Source of the DNA: Isochrysis galbana
Lineage: Eukaryota > Haptophyta > Isochrysidales > Isochrysidaceae
Reading direction: 5' to 3'
Length of the DNA: 64,000 bases
NCBI GenBank assembly: GCA_018136815.1
Contig: CM030944.1
Coordinates: 2,767,834-2,831,833, forward strand
Made by a program: the position numbers and the translations under genes
Notes under the pieces: generated by a model
Databases searched by the model: none
What the model was told of the DNA's origin: nothing
Seen by the model: only the letters and a program-made list of their open reading frames with translations
Shown here: positions 55,301 through 64,000 of the stretch, one piece after another
How the letters are laid out: each line of letters opens with the position of its first letter
Numbering within the stretch: position 1 is the first letter of the stretch

Positions 55301-56093
55301 GCCACCTATGCCACCCGGCGAGACGGGCTTCCTGCCGTCAGGTCCCTCGCCTGCGACGTGGATCCTGCCGATGATTGTCGGCATTTTGCTGCTCATCTGC
55401 CTCTTGAGTTGCTTCATCTACATCTGGCGTGATTCGGCCGGGCACCCAGGGCTGTGGATGAGGGCGAAGTGTTCGCACTCCAACCCAACAATCCAGCCGT
55501 TCTACATCCCATATCAGGCCCGTGAGAAAATGTTGGACGACATGGCGAGAATGAGGGCAGAGCGGGATGCCAAGAAGAAGGGGATGCTTGAGGATAACGA
55601 GGAACCCCTCATGGGTGTCGTTCCCCCTGAAACACCCATCGGCGATGCTCCAGGAGAGGGCGACGCGCTTATGTCACGCTCAGCAGATGCGGAAGCGGGC
55701 AGCCATTCCTTCTTGGGTGTTCCGGGCACATCCTACGAGGGACCTGACGAGGACAAACCACCTAGTGCACCTGAGGGAGATGGAGAGGAGGAGCCGCCGC
55801 ATGAGCGCGCTCGCAGACTTGAATGGATCAAATTCTACGTCCGCACTGGCCAGCCGGAGGAAGCGTGAGCAGCTATCTCCCTCTCCCTTCCCCCGATGCA
55901 CCCACACAAACCCCCACAAACCCTTTCTTCCTTCTCGTGTTTTACCTCGATTAGCGTCCTCTATACAATACGTCGTGTGGCTCCTATTGATCATTTTCTC
56001 TCTACTGCTCTACATAGGTACCAACTTGGTTGGGATGGAAAGCCCTTCAAAACTGAGCCTGAGCAGCCGACTGTGACTGTTGATCGAATCTAG
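52314..56093 (+). CDS. Large cell-surface protein: four related domains, Pro-rich linkers, one membrane helix
   Basis: Model join(52314-55864, 56018-56093), 1208 residues; splicing replaces the stop after PEEA with YQLGWDGKPFKTEPEQPTVT. The signal peptide is MLGALAFAFAVSGLVF. Four related domains of about 140 residues follow (about 24-175, 256-400, 433-590, 685-830). Each opens with an FxFTxVR strand (YRFYFTSVRGPL; YRFIFDQIRYPY; LEFHFTGVRGRF; FEFQFTDVRTPI), then SLAEI, a LVDG-like turn with TKW, and RDPTSW. This layout resembles discoidin/F5-8C or other jelly-roll carbohydrate-binding folds. Linkers are PPSPPP-type (187-254 and 838-1010) and PPPGVxxPS repeats (590-680), as in hydroxyproline-rich algal wall proteins. 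A membrane helix WILPMIVGILLLICLLSCFI (about 1017-1040) precedes an acidic cytoplasmic tail. A role in cell covering or adhesion is inferred. Confidence 0.78.
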
Positions 56094-56448
56094 AGACCAT
56101 TTGATGAGTGGTTCGATTGCCACAGCCGTCTTGTGCGCGTGCGAAAGTCGATGAGGCCGGCCCGATCTGGTCATTTGTTCACGCGCACCCTGTCCTCTGC
56201 TTCGCAAAGATCAAGTGCATTGACAAGTCCTCTCCACACCGGGTATTGTCCATCTGCCGTGCGGCCGCCACGCCCTCCTCTAACTTGAAAGTCGCGAGCT
56301 GGCTATTGCACAGGAATGACCGTGCTGTGGGTCTTGTTTCCGTTCTAGTTGTGTAATGCTATGTTGTTGCTCCACTTAGAACTGATGTGCAGCTACATAC
56401 TACTATTGCTAGTTACTGTTACTCGTATCAAACGTATCAAAAAAAACA
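56094..56448. other. 3' flank of the surface-protein gene, nothing recognised
   Basis: No supported gene. Sequence becomes AT-richer toward 56440. Confidence 0.4.
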
Positions 56449-56625
56449 TATGATATCATATGAAGATTCCGGGCTAACACCTACTATTTTCCAGGTCACG
56501 CTACCTCTCTACCGACATCGCCCTTACTTCCCTTTCCTCCTCCTCCCCTTCGCCCCCCTTCGTTCCTTTTTCTTTGGTTTCCGGGGTCCGGCCCAGGTGC
56601 GCTACCATAGGCCTGGTTCAGAGTG
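56449..56625 (-). mobile_element. T-tract-ended element, 3' tail only (copy 3)
   Basis: On the minus strand: GAAAAAGGAACGAAGGGGG, GTAAGGGCGATGTCGG, GGAATCTTCATATGAT and, after a TATCATATG insertion, a run of T. It matches the tails at 20.0 and 35.0 kb, without the ORF. Confidence 0.7.
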
Positions 56626-56798
56626 TGGCACACTAGTGTCTAGTGTTAGTGTGGGGTCTGGGAAGGCCTTTTAACGATACTACTTAGAAAATCATAAAAC
56701 TACTTTGCGATCATAAAAGGGGAAAATCTCCCCTCTGCGGGCCACTTGTGAGAGCGGGAGGCCGCGAGTTATAGAAACAATTATCGTAAATAATGAGA

Positions 56799-57209
56799 TT
56801 ACTTACCGTATGACGAATTGGAGTGGCCCATAGGGCCTGAGGGCAATGAGGAAGGGGCAAAGCCGGCGGCAGGCGCGGCGAGGGAGGCCACTTCAGAGGT
56901 GCTGACGGGCTGAAGCCCGTCAGCAGAGGAAGGCGGGCAGGCGGGCTTGAGCGAGGGCGAGGACGGCGGCGAAAGCGACATGGAACGAGCGGCGAAAGGC
57001 GAGGGTGAGTGAGAGGAGGGCTGTGGTGGCAGGGGCTGGCGAGGCGAGGAGGGATTGTAGGGTCTGAGTGTTACGAGAGCGAGAGCGACGAGAGCGAGAG
57101 CGACGACGGATGACGACTGGCGACAGGCCGACGGACAAAGACACCCAGGAAAACACCCCGACTCTCGCCCCACGACTTTCTCACATAACTCGACTGAAAT
57201 CAAACCCAA
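56799..57209 (-). mobile_element. Ser/Pro-rich element ORF, N-terminal part
   Basis: A 136-residue frame whose inner Met opens MSLSPPSSPSLKPACPPSSA, similar to MSAHPSSRSPSPKPVLPPFS at 47150. The frame ends SSYG at a perfect donor (GGTAAGT at about 56805), which may mean a spliced transcript. It lies downstream, on the same strand, of the two 286-bp direct repeats. Confidence 0.5.
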
Positions 57210-57377
57210 ACACTCCGATCAGACAACGACGGACGACGATCAAAGGGCGATCTGTCGACGATCTTGTCTGGAACGGGAATCGCACCATAACGGAAACGAG
57301 GGGCAATCTTGCTACGCAGGATTCCAAGAGACCTACCAAATAAGACGAAAGGAGTGCGATGTGCCTAAGGGGGAGAT

Positions 57378-57663
57378 GCGAAGAGGTCGCAAATTAAACC
57401 TGATTGCCCCCAGAAGCAGATAAAGAACCGCAGGGGAGATAGCAAATTAAACCTATCTGCGAGGCGCCTGGGAGGAAGAGAGGTGGGGAAACTTCCCTTC
57501 TCTTTCGAGAGAAAGAGAGAGCGCGCTCCACAACCCCCGATCCCATGCATCCAAGCGAAGCTTTTGACCGAGAACGCGAGAAAGCAGAGAATTATAACGA
57601 TAGATACCGAACGACGAAGAGAAGAGCGAAGCCTAACGAGTGTCGATTCGCGAATGCGACACC
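57378..57663. repeat. 286-bp direct repeat, copy 1
   Basis: Starts GCGAAGAGGTCGCAAATTAA and ends CGCGAATGCGACACC. It is identical in length to the copy at 57924-58209 and differs at only a few bases. Similarity to 42741-43085 extends about 70 bp further left here than the direct repeat does. Confidence 0.9.
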
Positions 57664-57923
57664 CCCCTGCTAGGATCGAGCGTCCCGCGAGGGAAAGAAG
57701 AGAACCTAACGGATGGCGGAGAGCTCCAAACAAGCCACGAGAAAGGCAGAAGAGCAATCCTGAACGAGACCGAACGAGCCCAGGTCGAGGAGCGCGCGCT
57801 GTGCCTCGGTGAGCGAGGACTCGGGGTCGTCTCCATCACCGGCGGCTGTCGACCGCGCCTCGTGCAACTTGTACTCGATGTGAGCTGACGCCACCGGCGA
57901 GTACGCAGGAAGAGTTACAGGTC

Positions 57924-58209
57924 GCGAAGAGGTCGCAAATTAAACCTGATTGCCCCCAGAAGCAGATAAAGAACCGCAGGGGAGATAGCAAATTAAACCT
58001 ATCTGCGAGGCGCCTGGGAGGAAGAGAGGTGGGGAAACTTCCCTTCTCTTTCGAGAGAAAGAGAGAGAGCGCTCCACAACCCCCGATCCCATGGATCCAA
58101 GCGAAGCTTTTGACCGAGAACGCGAGAAAGCAGAGAATTATAACGATAGATACCGAACGACGAAGAGAAGAGCGAAGCCTAACGAGTGTCGATTCGCGAA
58201 TGCGACACC
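57924..58209. repeat. 286-bp direct repeat, copy 2
   Basis: Same ends as copy 1, separated from it by 260 bp of unrelated sequence (57664-57923). That spacer holds a 62-codon minus frame (SAHIEYKLHEARSTAAGDGD) of unknown nature. Confidence 0.9.
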
Positions 58210-59486
58210 GTATCGTCGTCGGCTGACCCGCGAGAGCGCTTTCCCCCCCCTTGGTCGCGCTTCCTGTTCGCTTGACTGCGGGCAGTTCGCCGGGCGGCGC
58301 GGGCGGGTAGCCATGGCTTTCCTACGCGTCCGCATGGCGCTGCGGCGGCCGAGCGGTGTTTGCAGGGGTGCAGGTGGTGGGCATGCCCTGCGAGGCCTGA
58401 GGGCAAAAGTGTCCTCAGGCCGCGGCCGTCGCGCGCGGCGTGCGTAGCCCCCCCTGGTTAGCCGCCCCCATGCAGCTCGCGCAGCTCACCACCTGATTGG
58501 GTGGAGGGGCGGGGACCACTCCACTGGCGGTGCGCACGCGTTGCCCTAGCACCATTATTTCTGCTCACTCGCCTTGCCACTTGCCACTCACCTGCCTCGT
58601 CTTCCCTCGCTGCTCCTCGCCTCCCCACCTCGCCTCCCCTCTCCCTCTCCCTCTAAGCCTCGCCTCTCGCTTCCGCACACCCGCCCTTGCCTCCCTCTCG
58701 CCTCGCACCATCCCATTCTGTTGTCTCGCAGGTGTGCCTTGGCATCAGGGCCCAAATTTCTTTGGTTTCCCACCCAAATTTCGTGCACATTTTTTTTTCG
58801 TTGAGCGAGCCCAAATTTTGCAAAACATTTCGCGAAAACCTGGCTGGGGCCAACCCCCCAACCCCTAGTGACTAGTGATAGTGAGTGACCGGGCTAACAT
58901 AATGTGGAATGTGGAACTACTACACAATACACCAGAGCCAGCAAGGTTTCGTCTATGTAGTGCTGAAAGTTTCCTGTCCGCCGTCTTCTATCTAAGAGTA
59001 CCGTCTTTGGCCGAAACTCGTCATCAGCGAGATATCCATGAGCGGTGGCGAGATTACTTTACTCTACATGATACGAAAGGAAGGCGTGCGTGCTTTCCTG
59101 CGCCCGCGCGGTGTTCCTTTCCTCTCTAACACTCCACATCCATCCTCTTTTTGGAATATATGCTACAACACCATATATAGCTTGAAACCCTTTTCGGCCC
59201 GAAAGAGACTGAAGAAAAAGGAGAGAGGAGAGGGAGGAGAGGGAGAAGACGATTGTTCCTTGTGGATGATAGAAGACGATAGACGGAGAGAGAAGAGACA
59301 GACAGAGAAGAAGAAGCAGTGGGAGAGTCGTAAGACGGGGGGGAAGAAGAGAGAGAGAAGGACCGAAGAGAGAGAGGCGCTGTGACGGTTGGCTCCTCCG
59401 CCTTCCCCCCCCTCCCCTCCCTCCCCTCCACCGTCCCGGCGGTTGTGGCACGCAGGCGTACGCTCACGAGAAGGCGCGGAGCGAGG
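58210..59486. other. Gene-free region with an element end and GA-rich leader
   Basis: AGTGAGTGACCGGGCTAACA at 58879-58898 is the reverse of the TAGCCCGGTCACTCAC terminus, preceded by CCCCCAACCCCTAGTGACTA. A GA-rich stretch runs 59210-59385, then C-rich sequence up to the next start. No supported gene. Confidence 0.5.
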
Positions 59487-60326
59487 ATGTATGCGACGAC
59501 ATACTTGCCCCTCATCGGCACTGCCCTCCTCCTCATTGCGCTCATCACCATTGAGATCCTGGCACAGAGCTCTGGCCGGTGGCTCGGTGGGATTGCCCTT
59601 CCATACATCAGTGATACAGGGGCCATCCCTCCCGGCTACTACGTCTTCGCTATCATGGGCACGCTCGGTGCATTCCTCCTGCTCCTCCAGCACGCCATCC
59701 TCTCCCCGCGTCTTCGCAACCTCTTCGACCATGCAAAGGCACCCAATTCAGCAAAGCTCGCGTGGCTCGTTGGCTGCGGACTCGCTGCACTCGGCATCGT
59801 GGCGATGATCATGCTCATGGTCCTCTCGACCTACGATTACCCATCTGCACACGACTATTCAGCATACGCATTTTTCGTCCTATCGGCGGTATCGATGCTT
59901 TGCTACACCATCTCGCTTGGTCGGTTGCGCTCTTTCCAGCCGGCGTTTGCTACATCTTTTGTGGCAAAGCTTGCCTTGCTGGTTGTCTTCAGCATTGCCT
60001 TTATCATCTACCTACCGGTCGGCCTCGCCATCGTCTGTGAGTGGAAGAGGCTTCCGTACTCGTCCGACTACTGCCAGGCCCATGGCTCGATGTGTCTGAA
60101 GTACCCACTCCTTGTCAATGAGACAGCGTGCCTCGACCATCCTTGCACCGTATTCTGGGATTATAGCGGTTGTCCGTCCATAAACACCATGCGATCCAGC
60201 GCGCAACTCATATGCGTCATCTGCCTGATCCTCTACCAAGGGACATTTGTCACTGACAACCTGAACGTGGCTCGTCATTCTGATCGCACCAACAGCTTCG
60301 ACAAACCGATTGCCAATGGTGCGTAA
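59487..60326 (+). CDS. Frag1/DRAM/Sfk1-family multi-pass membrane protein
   Basis: 279 residues from the ATG at 59487, chosen because upstream frame is low-complexity leader. About six hydrophobic helices: LPLIGTALLLIALITIEILA, GYYVFAIMGTLGAFLLLLQH, WLVGCGLAALGIVAMIMLMV, YSAYAFFVLSAVSMLCYTIS, AKLALLVVFSIAFIIYLPVG and SAQLICVICLILYQGTFVTD. Between helices 1 and 2 lies the usual YISDTGAIPPGY motif (family pattern PxISDTG). A Cys-rich luminal loop (DYCQAHGSMCLKYP ... CLDHPCTVFWDYSGC) precedes the last helix. The family includes DRAM autophagy modulators, PGAP2/Frag1 GPI-lipid remodelling factors and yeast Sfk1. Which of these roles applies cannot be told. Confidence 0.82.
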   Translation: MYATTYLPLIGTALLLIALITIEILAQSSGRWLGGIALPYISDTGAIPPGYYVFAIMGTLGAFLLLLQHAILSPRLRNLFDHAKAPNSAKLAWLVGCGLAALGIVAMIMLMVLSTYDYPSAHDYSAYAFFVLSAVSMLCYTISLGRLRSFQPAFATSFVAKLALLVVFSIAFIIYLPVGLAIVCEWKRLPYSSDYCQAHGSMCLKYPLLVNETACLDHPCTVFWDYSGCPSINTMRSSAQLICVICLILYQGTFVTDNLNVARHSDRTNSFDKPIANGA

Positions 60327-61149
60327 GGCTTCATCTAGCACTCGACCAGTTGGCCGGGAATGCGTGTTTGACGCCGGAAACGAGCAGTGCCGCCAAGATT
60401 TTTTCCCTATCGACCCAAGAGATAAAAGCAAAGTAGATTCGTGTGAAGGTCGCCCTTGCCCCTCATCTGGTAGCCTCATCCAAACCTTCCTTTTTCTTGG
60501 CTAGTTCACTGCTTAACGATCCTATTGGCATATGCGATCCGCACATTTCCCCTCGTTGTTTCTAGCTTGCTTCACAAGCTGCCGTCGAATATATGCCCAG
60601 CTCCAGACAGAGTCGTGCACACCAGGCGCAACGCGCCTATCCTCTATCATTATAACATTAACCCACCATACATCATCGTGGGAGCCACGCACCACGCATG
60701 GGCGCGATTGACGAGTGGCGAGTAAACGGCGTGCTTGCGTCACCACGTGTGCATGTGATATTGATGTGTGCATTACCGATTTTTTGGTGGGCAGAGCTCT
60801 CACTCTCACCCACAACCCCATTCTCCACTCTCTCGCTCCCCGCAATCAGCGCGCGATGCCTGGTCACGCAAACTCAAACTCAAACTCGCACCCACGAAGA
60901 GTGGGTGTGTCGAGTCGAGCGTAGCCGGAGGATCGCTACGATGAATGCGACAGGGTGCACATAGCCATAGCCATAGCGAGCCTACACCTATACACTCACC
61001 CCTTACTCAAACACACGGATAAACACCTCCATTTCAAACACGTCGCCCACGATAGAAGACTTAAAAAACATTTGAAGATTTTGGGGTGTAACGCCGCTCG
61101 TCATCGTGGCCGGTTGGACGCTCGTCAAGTTGCACCGTACCATGGTTGT
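60327..61149. other. Intergenic, short dispersed repeat, no gene seen
   Basis: Bases 60770-60866 are the inverse relative of 13000-13095 (GGTGGGCAGAGCTCTCAC, CCCCATTCTCCAC). Simple CATAGC and CACACGG sequence near 60960-61020. No supported ORF. Confidence 0.45.
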
Positions 61150-61270
61150 GGCGGGACGTGTTCTGGGGCTGGGCTGGGGTATAGGCGATGGCGTGAGTCG
61201 GTACCGTGAGAGTGCGTTGTCCTTTATAGCTAGCGGTAGTAGCCCGTAGCCCGAATCTTCAGATTTTTTT
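61150..61270 (+). mobile_element. T-tract-ended element, 3' tail only (copy 4)
   Basis: GGGGTATAGGCGATGGCG, GTAGCCCGAATCTTCAGA, then eight T. Same tail as at 20.0 and 35.1 kb. Confidence 0.65.
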
Positions 61271-61627
61271 TATTCTTTGCATATAAATTCAGGCTCACAT
61301 TACGCATTAGTCAAACATAGTTATGTATCAAAATACAGGATACAGGAAGACAATAGCACGAAAAACTCAGAATGGGCGACAACCTCGAACTAGTGGTAGT
61401 GGCGCGGGCGCTAGACTTGACAAACATAAACTCTCATAAAACCACGAGCGCCGATCATGCCCAGAAAAACGCAAACTAGTCAACCACACACAAAGGACAA
61501 AGCACAAGCGAGCAAGAACACAAGACACAAGAACCCAGTCACCTAGTGGCACAGGCACAAGAGGCAGACGTGAACCAGCACCCGCCAGGGACACAGGGAC
61601 ACTCCGCTCAACATTACTGCTACCCTC

Positions 61628-61797
61628 ACAACCTGAGCCCCTAAGTAGAGCACGACGGGAGTCGCCGCAAGGCAGACTGGGGATAGTGAGAGAATGTGTG
61701 TGCGTGGCGACACGGTCGGAGGCCCAAAGCCTAGTGTCTAGTGGCTGAGGCCACTGTGAGGCGCGAATATTAGTTATTAGATATTAGAAGTTCTTTT
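61628..61797 (+). mobile_element. T-tract-ended family D (copy 3)
   Basis: GAGCCCCTAAGTAGAGCACG and GTCGCCGCAAGGCAG match 40296-40345; GAGGCGCGAATATT and a short T-run close it. Confidence 0.6.
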
Positions 61798-61910
61798 TAG
61801 AGTCACATTTCTCTTCGCCCATGCCACGCCATAACCTACACCCTGCAGGAGTAACACGACTTAATCATGGCTGATCGAGACCGCAACCTCTATGGCCATG
61901 CAGCAGCTCT

Positions 61911-64000
61911 CTAAGAAAGGTAGCGCGGCTGTGGGCGGGTAGAGGAAGAGGAGAAGATCCTATCACAGGCCGTGTGGGGAGCCCCACTGGTGGGCGGAGC
62001 GGCAAGTGCGTGAGATCTCACCGCTGCGGGAGAGCGCCGCAGCGGGGAAGTCGCCGCAGGGGGTCGCCTCGTCGATGGCGACCCGGCCGCGGTCGAAGTC
62101 CGCACGGACCACTGCGGGAGCGCTGTGCTCTGGATAGTGCATGCGGAGACGCCAAGATCGCTACCAGAGGCCAGGCGGCTTATGAAAGGCGGCGAGCCCG
62201 GCGTCTCCACAGTAAGTGCGCCTGTCATAGGCTGGCGGATCGGCTCGGTGGCGTGTGGCGTGGTTGCCGGTCGGTGTGGAGACGGGACAAAGGCTTTCAC
62301 ATGAGTTAGCCGCAGGTCGGTGGCGCCGTTTGCCTTAGGCGTTCCAGGTGAGGTTGGGCCGGAGTCGCCATTGCGATCAGGCAAGAGCCGCACCTCTTGC
62401 TTGAGGCGGCCAATGGCCGTGCTGAGCGCTTCGACGTCGGCGCGGACATCTCTCCGAAGGCGGTCCACTAGTGTCGCGGCGGCGCCGTTGGCGCGCGCAC
62501 GCTCCGTCTTGGCCTCATCCACTGAGCGGGCTATCTCGCCCAATCTCATGTCGATCGCCGAAACGTCGCGGTTCAGCTGCTGCCTTACCGCAGAGGCGGC
62601 CTCGGCCGCGCTGTTCGCTGCGAGCTTGGCCGAGGCGGAGCCCTCGTGGGCTGCTGCGCGGATAGTTTTGAGCTCGCGCTGCATCACCTCCATCCAACCT
62701 ACAGCCTGCGAATGGTTGTTGCGGAGCGAGAGCAACGCCTCCGACATCTGTGCCTCGCGTGTTGCGGCCTCGGAGATGAGCCGACGACACATCTCCACGT
62801 CGGCACGAGCCGCGGCCTCCGCGGCCTGTCGTGCCTCTTCCTCAGCCTGCAGGGTGGTCTTGAGGGAGTGCAGCGCCTGACCCTGCGCCAAGAGAAGGGT
62901 GTGTCGGAAGGCCACATCCCAACGAGCTCGCGGAGCTCTCCAAGCCGGCGCATGCCGATTCAGTGAGCGGGCGAGGTGGGCGCGTCGCCAGCCGAGGCGG
63001 TGGAAGCGCCGGCGACTAGCCGACGGACAAGCGTACGGGCCCGGCACTGACGCGGGAGTGGGGCGAACCTGCGCATCCGAAGCATCAAGAAGCTCCACGC
63101 GGGTGCGTGCGTGCTCCGTCGCCATGAGCCGGAGGGCCTCCGCATGCTACAGCCAATCAGGTGGGATGGTGTGGGGTGGGGCGAGGCACAAGGCGTTTCT
63201 CAAGAGCCGACGGCGTAAGAACGGGCGTGGACAGCATATGCCGCAGGCCGTCTGGCCGGCGGGCCGGGACGAGCGAATGGCGGAGCGCTTGCCAGAGCTG
63301 CCGCAGAGGGCACCAAATGGCAAGCACACACCTGCTCGAGCTCGGCCGCAGCCACCTGAAGGTGCCCCTCGAGCTCGGCCGCCTTGGCCTGCGCCTCATC
63401 GCGCGCACGACCAACGTCGGCCTCGAGCGACCCGACGGAGTAGTTGTGCACCTCTGTCAGCTGCCTTAGCTGCCCGCCCAGCGCCTCAACGCTCTCACCC
63501 ACGGCTTGCACGCTCCGCCTCGTCTCCACCACCTGCTCCGGCAGCGAGGCGGCAGCGGCCACGTGTGCCTCGAGCCGCGCGATGCGATCGAGAGCCTGCG
63601 GCAGCACCACGTCGAGCGCCTCGCGCTGCGCGACGCGCGAGCGCTCGGCTGTGTCGACGAAGGGCTCGACCGCATCGGCGCGCCAGATGCGCAACGCCTT
63701 GAGCTCCTCTGCGAGCCTCTTACGCTCCTGCGCCGCGCTGCTCCTCTCCTCAGCGAGCGCGGCGCGGAGCGCGCCCACTTCGGCGTGCAGCGTGTCGAGC
63801 TCGGCGGTAAGACCCCTATCCTTCTCGATCGCTCGCATCTGTGCGAGCGCGGCCTTGAGGTCACGGCGCACATCGGCCACCTCGGCGCGCAGCCCGTCGG
63901 CGTCCGAGACACCGTCGGCCAATCTGCGGATCGCCTCCTCTCTACCGCTGTCTGCCGCGCGCAGCGCCGCCGCCTCAGTCTCCAGCGTAGTGGAGACGGT
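61911..64000 (-). CDS. Coiled-coil protein, 5'-truncated by the window, two or more exons
   Basis: The open frame enters at base 64000 and runs to a donor at 63332/63331 (GAGCAG then GTGTGT). The next exon starts at 63146 after CTGTAG and continues to the stop at 61911; phases agree. Long Ala/Glu/Arg heptads form coiled coils (LRAEVADVRRDLKAALAQMR, LRAALAEERSSAAQERKRLA, LQAEEEARQAAEAAARADVE, AAEAASAVRQQLNRDVSAID), followed by a Pro/Ser/Thr-rich disordered tail of about 130 residues. Residues encoded at about 62885-63080 are Arg/Pro-rich and break the heptads; GCGCAG then GTTCGC, and GGTCAG before GCGCTGCAC, suggest an unremoved intron there. Structural or cytoskeletal role is only a guess; the N-terminus is outside the window. 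Confidence 0.65.

Noticed and set aside
54011-55417. Long minus-strand frames rich in Gly opposite the Pro-rich coding region
   Set aside because: They are antisense shadows of CCN proline codons (GGN glycine) and follow the codon phase of the real gene.
1-64000. tRNA, snRNA or rRNA genes
   Set aside because: I looked for B-box-like GGTTCRA and paired stems without finding a convincing cloverleaf. A covariance-model search could still find one, so absence is not proven.

Overview
The window is nuclear DNA from a photosynthetic protist, most likely a haptophyte-type alga. The evidence is GC-rich coding sequence, genes cut by many short introns with GTGAGT, GTGCGT or GTTCGT donors (one apparent GC-AG intron), leaders that look like bipartite plastid targeting signals, Pro/Ser-rich cell-surface proteins, and intergenic DNA crowded with C-rich tracts, microsatellites and dispersed elements. 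The lineage is an inference; a pelagophyte or another secondary-plastid alga is not excluded. There are no bacterial-style operons, CRISPR arrays or rRNA genes that I can see.

Layout, left to right: the 3' two thirds of a bacterial/organellar-type leucyl-tRNA synthetase (1-3437, ten exons); a single-pass membrane protein with two WW domains (4614-5675); an 11-exon GH2 beta-galactosidase (6326-11617); a short orphan ORF (11978-12322); a full-size ABCG transporter on the minus strand (13789-17909); a mobile-element remnant (19.3-20.1 kb); a protein with a C-terminal helix-hairpin-helix motif (20615-22438, minus); a PD-(D/E)XK nuclease (24.4-25.9 kb, minus); a TTC14-like S1/TPR protein (28355-30472); a seven-exon TPR protein (31291-33609); an element graveyard (34.1-36.8 kb); mitochondrial glycine cleavage T-protein (37155-39566, eight exons); an acyl-protein thioesterase-like hydrolase (40680-41883); a small membrane protein (44.7-45.4 kb, minus); a degenerate DHHC protein (48046-49407); a large surface protein with four related beta-rich domains and Pro-rich linkers (52314-56093); a Frag1/DRAM/Sfk1-like membrane protein (59487-60326); and the 3' part of a coiled-coil gene (61911-64000, minus).

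The genes do not form a pathway. They are mixed housekeeping genes (organellar translation, photorespiratory glycine cleavage, protein acylation and deacylation), membrane and surface genes, and plausible organellar DNA-maintenance genes. The space between them is the most informative part. I resolve at least five repeat families: (i) small non-autonomous elements with CCYGGATGGGA-type inverted termini and perfect 8-bp target duplications (35498-35879 and 46548-46731), which fit hAT-like MITEs; (ii) a family whose copies end in a T-tract and which encodes a conserved C-terminal peptide beginning MGRQPKKRIDV; (iii) a second T-tract-ended family marked by GCGAGAATATT; (iv) a GC-rich family of about 870 bp at six loci; and (v) a family with TAGCCCGGTCACTCAC termini linked to a Ser/Pro-rich ORF. 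Two 286-bp direct repeats that are nearly identical (57378 and 57924) resemble the ends of a very short retroelement and have a third, inverted relative at 42.7-43.1 kb.

Exon boundaries were read by eye from splice dinucleotides, reading-frame phase and family similarity. Those said to keep phase were checked arithmetically; the rest are approximate.
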